Assembly (NCBI GenBank): GCA_029213165.1
Contig: JARGNO010000006.1
Span: forward strand, 54,124-110,966
Source: Minwuia sp.
GTDB taxonomy: Bacteria; Pseudomonadota; Alphaproteobacteria; Minwuiales; Minwuiaceae
Direction: 5' to 3'
Length of the DNA: 56,843 bases
The translations under genes were made by a program, and so were the position numbers. Shown piece by piece: positions 7,325 through 15,580 of the stretch. Position 1 is the first letter of the stretch; every line of letters starts with the position of its first letter. The notes below the pieces were generated by a model. That model saw nothing but the letters and a program-made list of their open reading frames with translations. It made no database searches and had not been told where the DNA came from.

Positions 7325-8917
7325 ATGGCAACTGACAGCAGCAACGACGAAGCCGCCGTTACGGCCGATGGAGCGGAGAGCACGGGCCGCCGACGCGGTC
7401 GGCGGGGGGGCGGTGCCGAGAACCGGCGCGAGGGCAGGCGCAGCGGTGGCATGGAGAAGCAGCGCTTCATCACCCGCAAGCTGAAACCGTTCGAGGTCCT
7501 GACCGACGAGGGACTGGAACTGATCGAGCACAACGCCGAGACGGTGCTGGAGGAAATCGGCATCGAGTTCCGCGATGATCCGGAGGCGCTGCAGATGTGG
7601 CGCGATGCCGGCGCGGATGTGGACGGGGAGCGGGTGCGGTTCCCGCGCGGCCTCTGCCGCAAGCTGATCGAGACGGCGCCGGCGAGCTTCACCCAGCACG
7701 CGCGCAACAGCGAACGCAATGTCGAGATCGGTGGCAACAACACGGTCTTTGCGCCGGTCTATGGTCCGCCATTCGTGCGCGATCTGGACGGCAAGCGCCG
7801 CTATGCCACCATCGAGGATTTCCGGACCATCGTGAAGCTGGCCTGGATGGCGCCGTCGATGCACCACTCCGGTGGCACGGTCTGCGAGCCGGTGGACGTG
7901 CCGGTGAACAAGCGTCATCTGGACATGATCTACAGCCACATCCGCTATTCCGACAAACCCTTCATGGGTTCGGTAACGCATCCTGAGCGGGCGGCGGATA
8001 CGGTCGAGATGGCGCGAATGCTGTTCGGTGCCGATTTCGTCGACCGGAACTGTGTGCTGGTGTCGCTGATCAATGCCAACTCGCCGATGGTCTTCGACGA
8101 CACCATGCTGGGCGCGCTGAAGATCTATGCCCGCGCCAACCAGGCCTGCATCGTGACGCCGTTCATCCTTTCCGGTGCCATGGCCCCCGTGACCCCGGCA
8201 GGCGTCCTGACCCAGACCCTGGCGGAGGCGCTGGCGGGCATGGCGTTCACCCAGCTCTGCCGCCCCGGTGCCCCGGTGATCTTCGGCAGCTTTGCCAGTT
8301 CCATGTCGATGCAGTCCGGCGCGCCGACCTTCGGCACCCCGGAACCTGCCCTGATCCTCTATGGCGCGGCACAGCTTGCGCGGCGGCTGAATGTGCCGTT
8401 CCGTTCGGGTGGAGCGCTCTGCGGCTCCAAGGTCATGGACGCACAGGCGGCCTACGAGAGCCAGGCGACACTGATCCCGACCGTGATGGGCGGCGTCAAC
8501 TTCGCCCTGCACAGCGCCGGCTGGCTGGAAGGCGGTCTGGTCACCTCCTTCGAGAAGTTCGTCCTGGACTGCGACCAGCTGGCGATGATGCAGCGCTTCG
8601 CGGAGGGTATCGACCTCACGCCGAACGGCCAGGCGATGGATGCGATCAGGGAAGTTGGCCCGGGCGCGCACTATCTCGGCTGCGCCCATACACAGGCCAA
8701 TTTCAAGACAGCATTCTACCTGTCCCCGCTGACCGACAACAATTCCTACGAGCAGTGGGCGGCGGAGGGCGAGCGGCGGCTGGAAGACCGCGGTCGTGAC
8801 CTGGTACGCAAGTGGCTGGCAGACTATCAGGCCCCGCCGCTGGACCCCTCGATCGACGAGGCGCTGAACGACTTCATCCGCCGCAAGAAGGATTCGATGC
8901 CCGACGCCTTTGCCTGA
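7325..8917 (+). CDS. Trimethylamine methyltransferase family protein (non-pyrrolysine MttB)
   Basis: The 530-residue protein starts at ATG 7325 with a G-rich ribosome site 9 bases upstream. It belongs to the MttB superfamily (COG5598): TIM-barrel methyltransferases that move a methyl group from quaternary or tertiary amines onto a corrinoid protein. The frame has no internal amber codon, so it is not the pyrrolysine enzyme of methanogens. Non-Pyl members include demethylases of glycine betaine, proline betaine and carnitine. Residues 20-50 are an Arg/Gly-rich basic extension (RRRGRRGGGAENRREGRR) ahead of the family core. The corrinoid partner is divergent at 7062. The substrate cannot be read from sequence. 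Confidence 0.92.
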   Translation: MATDSSNDEAAVTADGAESTGRRRGRRGGGAENRREGRRSGGMEKQRFITRKLKPFEVLTDEGLELIEHNAETVLEEIGIEFRDDPEALQMWRDAGADVDGERVRFPRGLCRKLIETAPASFTQHARNSERNVEIGGNNTVFAPVYGPPFVRDLDGKRRYATIEDFRTIVKLAWMAPSMHHSGGTVCEPVDVPVNKRHLDMIYSHIRYSDKPFMGSVTHPERAADTVEMARMLFGADFVDRNCVLVSLINANSPMVFDDTMLGALKIYARANQACIVTPFILSGAMAPVTPAGVLTQTLAEALAGMAFTQLCRPGAPVIFGSFASSMSMQSGAPTFGTPEPALILYGAAQLARRLNVPFRSGGALCGSKVMDAQAAYESQATLIPTVMGGVNFALHSAGWLEGGLVTSFEKFVLDCDQLAMMQRFAEGIDLTPNGQAMDAIREVGPGAHYLGCAHTQANFKTAFYLSPLTDNNSYEQWAAEGERRLEDRGRDLVRKWLADYQAPPLDPSIDEALNDFIRRKKDSMPDAFA

Positions 8918-9052
8918 AAGGATGGCGACCGATCGCCCATGACCCTCGCGGACCGGTACTACAGCCGCGCCCTGAGAGAGGCTTTCGGTTTCACGGCACC
9001 CTGAGATAGCCGGAACGAGCAAATGGAAGTTGTTTCTCGCGTTCCGGTTTTC

Positions 9053-9084
9053 CTTGATTCACGGGGCATATGCGCCAATATCCA
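9053..9084 (+). promoter_or_regulatory. Possible heat-shock (RpoH-type) promoter
   Basis: CTTG at 9053-9056 is followed after 18 bases by CCAATATCC at 9075-9083. This resembles the alphaproteobacterial RpoH pattern CTTG-N17/18-CYTATNT with one mismatch in the -10. It would give a leader of roughly 35-40 bases for the BI-1 family gene at 9124. Stress control of YccA/BI-1 relatives makes this plausible, but a single weak match is not proof. Confidence 0.35.
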
Positions 9085-9123
9085 GCGCAGTAGGTAAATT
9101 AACTCACAGGGAGTTTGTCTAAC

Positions 9124-9846
9124 ATGGCAACCAATGCTGACCAGCGCTATGGCGCAGCGGCCAGTGGCGCTCAGGCCGCCGAACTTGATCAGGGTCTGCG
9201 CAAGTACATGCTCGGCGTCTACAACTACATGGCGTCAGGTCTGCTCGTCAGTGGTGTCGTGGCGCTTCTGGTATCCAGCTCGCCCTCGCTGATGCAGGCG
9301 ATCTTCGGTTCCGGGCTTGGTATCGTCGTCATGCTTGCTCCCATCGGCATCCTGCTGGTGATGTCCTTTGCCCAGAACAAGCTAAGCACCCCGGTGATGC
9401 AGGGTCTCTACTGGCTGATGGTGGCGACCTTCGGTGTTTCGTTCTCGACGATCTTCATCGCCTACACGGATGCCTCGGTCGTGCGCGTGTTCATGATCAC
9501 GGCTGCCTCCTTCGCCGGGCTCAGCCTGTTCGGCTACACCACGAAGAAGAACCTGTCCGGCATGGGCAGCTTCCTGATGATGGGCCTGATCGGCCTGATC
9601 ATCGCCTCCGTCGTGAACATCTTCATGGAATCCTCCATGATGCAGATGGTCATCTCGATGGTTGGTGTGCTGATCTTCGCGGGCCTGACCGCGTTCGACA
9701 CGCAGCGGATCAAGTCGACCTACATCCAGCACCGGATGGAAGGCGACGTTGCCGTCCGTTCCGCGATCTTCGACGCGGTGGCGCTGTACCTGAACTTCGT
9801 GAACCTGTTCATGATGCTGATGCATCTGCTGGGCGACCGCGAATAG
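9124..9846 (+). CDS. Bax inhibitor-1/YccA family inner membrane protein
   Basis: The 240-residue protein starts at ATG 9124 with AGGGAG about 10 bases upstream; a TTG at 9115 is less likely. After a short polar N-terminus there are seven closely packed hydrophobic segments from residue about 30 to the end, the BI-1 (UPF0005) topology. The C-terminal region keeps the family's FDTQRIKSTY motif and ends in LYLNFVNLFMMLMHLLG. Bacterial members are inner-membrane proteins linked to membrane stress, control of FtsH, or calcium leak. A strong terminator follows, so it is probably transcribed alone. Confidence 0.92.
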   Translation: MATNADQRYGAAASGAQAAELDQGLRKYMLGVYNYMASGLLVSGVVALLVSSSPSLMQAIFGSGLGIVVMLAPIGILLVMSFAQNKLSTPVMQGLYWLMVATFGVSFSTIFIAYTDASVVRVFMITAASFAGLSLFGYTTKKNLSGMGSFLMMGLIGLIIASVVNIFMESSMMQMVISMVGVLIFAGLTAFDTQRIKSTYIQHRMEGDVAVRSAIFDAVALYLNFVNLFMMLMHLLGDRE

Positions 9847-9875
9847 GCTTCGCGACTGCCAGTCTGATCGGGAAA

Positions 9876-9903
9876 GGCCCGGTGGTTCGCCACCGGGCCT
9901 TTT
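9876..9903 (+). terminator. Rho-independent terminator after the BI-1 family gene
   Basis: GGCCCGGTGG, a TTCG tetraloop and CCACCGGGCC form a perfect 10-bp GC-rich stem followed by TTTT. It starts about 30 bp after the BI-1 stop codon and separates it from the MlrC-type peptidase gene. Confidence 0.92.
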
Positions 9904-9948
9904 CATTTGTAGACTGGTTGGCGGAATCGATCCGGGGGAGGGACGCCG

Positions 9949-11427
9949 ATGCGCATCGTCATTGCCATGATGAAACACGAGACCAACACCTTCTCGCCCG
10001 TGGTGACGGACTGGGCGCGGTTTACCGGCTGGGGCAGTTTCCTGGGTGCGGAGGCGCTGACTGCCTATGACGGCACAGGGATGCCGTTTGCCGCCTATCT
10101 GGACCTGGCGCGGGCGCGCGGGGCGGAGATCGTGACACCGGTGGCGGCGGAGGCGATGCCGTCGGGCAAGGTGCAGCGTGACGCCTATGAACTGATGGCC
10201 ACGGCCATCGTCGATGCGGTGGCCGACGGCTGCGATGCCGTGATGCTGGACCTGCATGGCGCGATGGTGGCGGAGCATACCTTCGACGGGGAGGGGGAAC
10301 TGCTGCGCCGCATCCGTGCCGTGGCCCCGGACGTTCCCATCGCGGTTACCTGCGATCTGCACTGCAACCTGACGGATGCCATGGTCGACAATTGCGACGC
10401 CCTGATCGGCTACAAGACCTACCCGCACGTGGACATGCATGAGATGGGGCAGCAGATCGGCAAGGTCCTGTTGCGGATGCTGGATGGCGAGGTCGCGCCG
10501 GTCATGCGCTGGGGCAACCTGCCGCTGCTCTCGCAGACGCTGATGCAGGGCACGGACGATGAGCCGATGAAGAGCCTGATTGCCATGGCACGTGACGCGG
10601 AACAGCGGCCCGGCGTGCTCGCGGCAACCGTCTTCGGCGGCTTCGCGCTGGCGGACATGCCGGACGCGGGCACATCGGTTGTCATCGTCACCGACAATGA
10701 CCCAGCACTGGCGGAACAGGTGCGCGACGAGATCATGGCCGCTGCGTGGGAACAACGGGACGCGTTCATCTACCCGCATCGCCCGCTGGAGGAGGCGGTG
10801 GCCCAGGCAAGGGATCTGACGGATGGTCCTGTCATCCTGCTCGACCATGCCGACAATGTGGGCTCTGGCGGGACGCAGGACGTGATGACCGTGATCGCGG
10901 AGGTCCTGCGGCAGGGGTTGCAGGATGTGGCCGTTGCGGCCGTCTGTGATCCTGAAGCGGTGAAGCAGATGCAGGCGGCGGGTGTGGGATCGAACATCAC
11001 CCTGACACTGGGTGGGCGCACCGACATGCCCGCCATCGACAGGGCCGGTGCGCCGCTGGAACTGACGGGAAAGGTGCGCACCCTGACGGACGGGGAGTGG
11101 GTCTGTCGCGGGCCGATGTATACCGGCGTCACCGTCCGCATGGGTCCGACTGCTGTACTGGAGACCGGCGGTATGCAGATCGTTGTCGTGTCACAGCATC
11201 ACGAACCCTGGGACACCGGCGTCTTCACCTCGGTTGGCATTGATCCGTTGCACAAGCGCTATCTGCTGCTGAAATCCCGCATCCACTACCGCGCCGGGTT
11301 TGCGCCGCTGGCCAAGGCGACCCTGACGCTGGACGGCGTGGGCGTCACCACCTCCGACAACAGCCTGCTGAACTACGAACACGTCCGCCGCCCCGTATAC
11401 CCGCTGGACCTGATCAACGAACGCTGA
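9949..11427 (+). CDS. M81 family metallopeptidase (MlrC-type)
   Basis: The 492-residue protein starts at ATG 9949 after a GGGGAGGG ribosome site. It has the two MlrC halves. The N-terminal DUF1485 domain carries the metal-site motifs MKHETNTFSP, LDLHGAMV, TCDLHCNL and YKTYPHVD, whose Asp and His residues match the zinc site described for MlrC. The MlrC C-terminal domain runs from about 300 to the end. The founding member opens linearised microcystin in Sphingomonas, but most homologues lie in bacteria with no link to that toxin and probably cut other small or non-standard amide bonds. No mlrA, mlrB or mlrD is nearby. Confidence 0.88.
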   Translation: MRIVIAMMKHETNTFSPVVTDWARFTGWGSFLGAEALTAYDGTGMPFAAYLDLARARGAEIVTPVAAEAMPSGKVQRDAYELMATAIVDAVADGCDAVMLDLHGAMVAEHTFDGEGELLRRIRAVAPDVPIAVTCDLHCNLTDAMVDNCDALIGYKTYPHVDMHEMGQQIGKVLLRMLDGEVAPVMRWGNLPLLSQTLMQGTDDEPMKSLIAMARDAEQRPGVLAATVFGGFALADMPDAGTSVVIVTDNDPALAEQVRDEIMAAAWEQRDAFIYPHRPLEEAVAQARDLTDGPVILLDHADNVGSGGTQDVMTVIAEVLRQGLQDVAVAAVCDPEAVKQMQAAGVGSNITLTLGGRTDMPAIDRAGAPLELTGKVRTLTDGEWVCRGPMYTGVTVRMGPTAVLETGGMQIVVVSQHHEPWDTGVFTSVGIDPLHKRYLLLKSRIHYRAGFAPLAKATLTLDGVGVTTSDNSLLNYEHVRRPVYPLDLINER

Positions 11428-11451
11428 CCGGCCTGGCCCGGACACCTGCTG

Positions 11452-12675
11452 TCAGTCGCTCTCGCCGCGCTCGTAGAGGCATTCGCGGCCCAGCCGTTCC
11501 AGACAGGCCTCCGCCGACCAGGGCAGCATCAGCGCGCCGCAGCGGCTGTCACGATAGAGCCGCTCCAGCGGGAAGCGCTTCATGATCGTGGTGCCGCCAC
11601 AGGTGCGGATCGCCAGCCTGCAGATGTCGTTCACCGTCTCCATGATGGTGTAATTGGCGACATAGGCCCGCATCCGTGCGTCCTTCGACGGATTGAAGCG
11701 GGCATCGGTCGCCGCCTCCAGGAAAAGGGCCCGCATCTGTTCCAGCTTGATGCGCATCTCCGCCACTGCGAACTGCTTGATCGGGCTGCTCCGTTTCACG
11801 CCCTTCGCCCCCTCCACCTCGCCACGCAGGAAGGCGACCACGAAGTCATAGGCGGCCTGGGCAATGCCCATGTAGGCAGGCGTCAGGGTCAGGAACATGT
11901 GCGGCCACTGGATCGCGGCCCTGTAGTAGACACCGCGCGGCATGATCTGGTGCGCGTCCGGCACGAAGACCCCGTCAATGTCCAGACTCTTCGAGACCGT
12001 GCCACGCATGCCGAGCGTGTCCCAGCTGCCGACGACCGAGAATCCCTTCGCATCCCCCGGCACCGCCAGCATGATGGTGTCCTTCGGGTCGAGACCGTGG
12101 TCGTCGCGTTCCTCCGTACACAGCACGGAGTAATGCGTGGCCGCTCCGGCGAGGGAGGCGAAGTGCTTCTTCCCCGTGACGACATAGCCGCCGTCGACCT
12201 TCCGTGCCGTGGTGCCGAAGGGGGCCTTGCCCGTCGCCGCCTGGGTGTGGGGTTCGGAGAAGGGCTGGGCGAAGATCGCACGTTCGTGCAGCACCAGGTC
12301 GTAAAGCGCGGCGCGCCTTTCCTGGTGTCCGCGCCGCTCCTCGTCCGTCAACGGCAGATCGTCGGCCAGAGGCCCGGACCAGAGCATCGAACAGGAATGC
12401 ATGTTCAGTGTCAGGGCCGTTGCACCGCAGTGGCGACCGATCTCCGACGCGACAAGGAAATAGGTCCGGTAATCAGCGCCGAGTCCGCCGTACTGGCTGG
12501 GGATGCAAAGGGCCAGCAGTCCGGCATCACGCATGTCGCTGTAGTTTTCGTGCGGGAACCGGGCTTCCCGGTCGATCTCAGCCGCGCGTGCGGCGAAGGC
12601 CGGGCCAAGTTCCGAGGCGCGCCCGACCAGTTCACGCTGGCGGTCGGTGAGATCGAAATCCGCCCACATGCTCAT
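11452..12675 (-). CDS. Acyl-CoA-dehydrogenase-fold flavoprotein lacking the usual catalytic Glu
   Basis: This 407-residue protein starts at ATG 12675, inside the stop of the upstream hydrolase gene (4-bp ATGA overlap). The acyl-CoA dehydrogenase fold is clear: an N-terminal helical domain, a FAQPFSEPHTQAATGKAPFG active-site sheet, then KHFASLAGAA and a helical C-terminus ending LERLYRDSRCGALMLPW. In medium-chain enzymes the YRD motif is followed eight residues later by the catalytic Glu; here that place is a Leu. This suggests a flavin monooxygenase-like or otherwise altered member rather than a plain beta-oxidation enzyme. It is the last gene of the leftward operon with the NicX-like dioxygenase. 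Confidence 0.8.
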   Translation of the reverse strand: MSMWADFDLTDRQRELVGRASELGPAFAARAAEIDREARFPHENYSDMRDAGLLALCIPSQYGGLGADYRTYFLVASEIGRHCGATALTLNMHSCSMLWSGPLADDLPLTDEERRGHQERRAALYDLVLHERAIFAQPFSEPHTQAATGKAPFGTTARKVDGGYVVTGKKHFASLAGAATHYSVLCTEERDDHGLDPKDTIMLAVPGDAKGFSVVGSWDTLGMRGTVSKSLDIDGVFVPDAHQIMPRGVYYRAAIQWPHMFLTLTPAYMGIAQAAYDFVVAFLRGEVEGAKGVKRSSPIKQFAVAEMRIKLEQMRALFLEAATDARFNPSKDARMRAYVANYTIMETVNDICRLAIRTCGGTTIMKRFPLERLYRDSRCGALMLPWSAEACLERLGRECLYERGESD

Positions 12676-13448
12676 TCCGGCAACCCCTCCACGAAGGCGG
12701 TGATCAGGCGGCAGGTTTCCTCCGGTACCTCCAGATTCGCGATATGGCCTGCGCCACGGATCACATCGAAGCGGCTGCCCGGAATGCGCGCCGCCATGCG
12801 TTCCATGACCGCGGCGGGGGCCGTCGTGTCCGCTTCCCCCGCTATCAGGCAGGTCGGCACCGCGATCCGTTTCACCGCATCCCGCCGGTCGAAGGTCACG
12901 AGGCAGTTCAGCGCCTGCCGATAGGTCTCTGGGCTGATCATGCTCATCGACGCCGTCAGGGCCTGGCCGACTTCCGGCCCGGCATTGGGGCCAACCATGC
13001 CCGCCACCAGGGCAGGTGCGATGTCTGCCGGTGTCTTGCCCTCATCCATAGGTTTCAGGCGCGCGGCGAGGAACTTCTGCTGGAAATCTCCACCCGGCTT
13101 GCCAAAGGCAGCGCTGGTGCACATCAGGATCGCGGCACGTACCCTTTCCGGATACAGGGCGAGAAATTCCTGCGCCACATAGCCACCCATGGACAGCCCG
13201 CAGATCACCGCCTGCTCCAGATCCAGATGATCCATCAGGCGCGCCAGGGCATCGGCCAGTGCGGGGAATGTCATTTCCGGCAGGGCAGGCGAATCGGCAT
13301 AACCCGGCGCGTTCCAGGCGATGCAGCGCCAGCGCGCGGACAGGATATCGATCTGGGGTTGCCAGTTCCCTGCATTGCCGCCGATGCCATGCAGGAAGAT
13401 GATCGCCGGTCCTGACCCGGCATCGGTGAAGGTTGGAATGGTGCTCAT
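12672..13448 (-). CDS. Alpha/beta hydrolase, enol-lactonase or N-formylmaleamate-deformylase type
   Basis: The 258-residue alpha/beta hydrolase has an LHGIGGNAGNW oxyanion loop, Ser86 in GLSMGG as nucleophile, Asp207 in IAGEADTTAP and His235 in GAGHIANLE. This is the PcaD/NicD class of C-C or amide hydrolases. The start codon overlaps the stop of the NicX-like gene by 4 bp (ATGA), and its own stop overlaps the next start the same way, so translation of the three genes is coupled. In nicotinate and picolinate catabolism the ring-opening dioxygenase is paired with a hydrolase of this fold that releases formate. A 3-oxoadipate enol-lactonase remains possible from sequence alone. Confidence 0.8.
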   Translation of the reverse strand: MSTIPTFTDAGSGPAIIFLHGIGGNAGNWQPQIDILSARWRCIAWNAPGYADSPALPEMTFPALADALARLMDHLDLEQAVICGLSMGGYVAQEFLALYPERVRAAILMCTSAAFGKPGGDFQQKFLAARLKPMDEGKTPADIAPALVAGMVGPNAGPEVGQALTASMSMISPETYRQALNCLVTFDRRDAVKRIAVPTCLIAGEADTTAPAAVMERMAARIPGSRFDVIRGAGHIANLEVPEETCRLITAFVEGLPE

Positions 13449-14491
13449 GCAAGATCACCCTGCAGCACGCCATTCTCCACCACTACGGTGCCGTCCAGGC
13501 TGATGGTATGTCCGCGCATCGGCAGGTCGAAGTGGCCCAATGTATGACGACCCGCGACTTCGTTGGCGCCGGTCGAATAGAGGAAGTTTCCGGCAAAGGC
13601 GCGCAGTTCGGTGCCGTTCACCTGGCTGCGGTCATAGGCGGTAAGCGAATCCCAGCGCGCCGCCGGGTTCATGCCCCAGCCGACATGGCTGACGGCATAG
13701 GCCTCCCGATCCCCCCACGCGGCGATGTAGCTGTCGAACAGGGCCGCATCGACACCGTCGCCCGAAATGTCGGTGATGTAGTCATTCTCGATCGTCAGAC
13801 GAATCGGGCGATCCACATAGCGCTTGAAGGTCAGGTTCACGTCGCCCGTGTTCATCACGACCGTGCCGTTGACGCATCCGGGGGCCGGAAAGCACAGGCA
13901 GAGGCCACCGGGCCAGTGGGTGATGGTGCTCGCGCGCTTGCTGAAGCCCCAGCCGCCGCCTGCCGGCGCCTTCTCCACATCGACCGTCAGATCCGTACCC
14001 GCAGCCGAGGTCACGCGCATCAGCTTCGCGTCGCGCAGCATCCTGATGCCGGTCTTCACCTTGGCTTCCAGTTCCGGTGTCGGCACCAGGCGTTCCAGCA
14101 GTTCAGGATGCTCGTTGGAGATCATCAGGACCCGCGCACCACCCTTCAGGATCGCCGGAAGTTCCTTCGCGTGCAGCAGGCCCTCGACCGTGCAGTCGGC
14201 AACGAAACCGGATGCGCCGAGGGCGCTGATCACTGGCTCCAGCCCGCGAATCGCATCCGATGCACCGGTTGAGCGGACCGGCGCCGGGGCGGTCTGGCGC
14301 GGCGAGGGCAGGACGACGTGAAAGACCTCCGCACCCATGCGCTGCAGCGCCAGTTCCGCCAGTTCGACGTTCACCTGACGGCTCTGGGTTTCCGAAAGAA
14401 TGGCGCAGACCTCGCCCGGCTTCACCTCGCAGAGGCGGAAGGTCTCCGCGAAGGCGTCGATCCACTTGGCCTCGATTCGCTCACGCAGCAT
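13445..14491 (-). CDS. NicX-like 2,5-dihydroxypyridine 5,6-dioxygenase family protein
   Basis: The 348-residue protein belongs to the NicX family, which is distantly related to M29 aminopeptidases. NicX opens the ring of 2,5-dihydroxypyridine using one non-heme iron. The iron-ligand pattern reported for NicX (His, His, Asp, the last two as HxD) is seen here: His269 in AVSHVGWG, then His320 and Asp322 in LGHFDLP, with nearly the same spacing. His107 (LLHAKE) and His192 (ITHWPGG) fall where further NicX active-site histidines lie. It overlaps the downstream hydrolase gene by 4 bp and follows the MBL gene after 11 bp. The substrate may be another hydroxylated ring; homologues annotated as leucyl aminopeptidases are common. 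Confidence 0.75.
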   Translation of the reverse strand: MLRERIEAKWIDAFAETFRLCEVKPGEVCAILSETQSRQVNVELAELALQRMGAEVFHVVLPSPRQTAPAPVRSTGASDAIRGLEPVISALGASGFVADCTVEGLLHAKELPAILKGGARVLMISNEHPELLERLVPTPELEAKVKTGIRMLRDAKLMRVTSAAGTDLTVDVEKAPAGGGWGFSKRASTITHWPGGLCLCFPAPGCVNGTVVMNTGDVNLTFKRYVDRPIRLTIENDYITDISGDGVDAALFDSYIAAWGDREAYAVSHVGWGMNPAARWDSLTAYDRSQVNGTELRAFAGNFLYSTGANEVAGRHTLGHFDLPMRGHTISLDGTVVVENGVLQGDLA

Positions 14492-14502
14492 GGCGTCTCT
14501 CC

Positions 14503-15399
14503 TCAGGCAGCGCGGTAAGTGGCCCTGGCGTCGGCTTCGCCGTCCGCCGCAACGCGACCGTCGTGGGCCATGTGAATCAGATGCGCCAGGACCGAACGCG
14601 CGGCGGCCGGATGCAGGTTCTGCGGCACATCGGCATACATGGTCGCCACCATCTCCGGGATGGTCCGGGGGCCGCCCTTCAGCAGGTCCAGGATCTGCGT
14701 CTCGCGCAACTGCCGGTGCGCCCGATAGGCCCGCACGAAGTCGTGCACGTTCTCGATAGGGGCACCATGGGTCGGGTAATAGCGCTGGTCATCGCGCTCC
14801 AGCAGCTTGTCGAGAGAGTTGAAATAGTCGGTCATGTTGCCGTCCGGCGGCGAGACCACGGTCGTTGACCAGCCCATGACATGGTCACCGGTGAACAGCG
14901 CCTTCTCCTCCCGCAGTCCGAAGCAGATGTGGTTCGAGGTATGGCCAGGCGTGTGCACCGCCTCAACCGACCAGCCGTCGCCTTCGATGATGTCGCCATG
15001 CCTGATCACGTGATCCGGTGCGAAGTCGTGATCGCCGCCCTCTTCCACCTTCGGGCCGCCGCGATCACCGCCGTGCGGGCCGTAGCCCCATGTCTGCGCG
15101 CCGGTCGCATCCTTGATCAGCCGCGCCGCCGGGCTGTGATCAATGTGGGTATGGGTGATCAGCTGATGCGTAACAGTCTCCCCCTCGACCGCGCGCAGCA
15201 CCGCCTCCACGTGTCGCTCGTCCAGCGGTCCGGCATCGACGATGGCTACCTTGCCGCGTCCGATGATGTAGGTGCCGGTGCCGTGAAACGTGAACCCGCC
15301 CGGATTGTTGCAGATCACCCGCCGGACCAGCGGGCTCAGCTCCGCAGGCTCCCCGTATTCGAAATCAAGTTCCCGAACGAACGGAATTGCGTAGGCCAA
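14503..15399 (-). CDS. MBL-fold metallo-hydrolase (LACTB2-like)
   Basis: I choose TTG 15399 as the start because a perfect GGGGAGGA lies 7 bases upstream; an ATG at 15441 lacks such a site. The product has 298 residues. It has the metallo-beta-lactamase fold with the zinc motif HTHIDH (His83, His85, Asp87, His88), a second-site GHTSNH and a GDHVMGW motif. A C-terminal winged-helix-like region (LLKGGPRTIPEMVATMY) is typical of LACTB2-like proteins. Members hydrolyse thioesters, lactones or phosphodiesters. It is the first gene of the leftward operon leading to the NicX-like dioxygenase and is divergent from the LIV-type importer genes. Confidence 0.85.
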   Translation of the reverse strand: MAYAIPFVRELDFEYGEPAELSPLVRRVICNNPGGFTFHGTGTYIIGRGKVAIVDAGPLDERHVEAVLRAVEGETVTHQLITHTHIDHSPAARLIKDATGAQTWGYGPHGGDRGGPKVEEGGDHDFAPDHVIRHGDIIEGDGWSVEAVHTPGHTSNHICFGLREEKALFTGDHVMGWSTTVVSPPDGNMTDYFNSLDKLLERDDQRYYPTHGAPIENVHDFVRAYRAHRQLRETQILDLLKGGPRTIPEMVATMYADVPQNLHPAAARSVLAHLIHMAHDGRVAADGEADARATYRAA

Positions 15400-15580
15400 G
15401 TTTGTGTCCTCCCCGAGACGTGACGAATTGACAGCCGTCAAACCGCCCCTATCCTACCCGAGCCGTTACGTGGCGAAACCCGCGTAATCGAATTGGGGCA
15501 ACACAAAGGTTCGGAACAGGACCGGTGGCTCTGAAGGTTGGCAACGCCGCCACGTGCGGTTCAGGGGAGGATACGAGGAC

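Noticed and set aside
7325-8917. Pyrrolysine-containing MttB
   Set aside because: The reading frame is continuous with no internal TAG, so the protein is the non-pyrrolysine type.
8939-9004. A 21-residue frame after the MttB gene
   Set aside because: It has no ribosome site and no family; the stretch looks like ordinary intergenic DNA.
7097-9022. A 641-residue open frame on the minus strand across the MttB gene
   Set aside because: It is antisense to a strong family match, has low-complexity His/Arg/Gln-rich composition and no recognisable domain; GC-rich codon use creates such frames.
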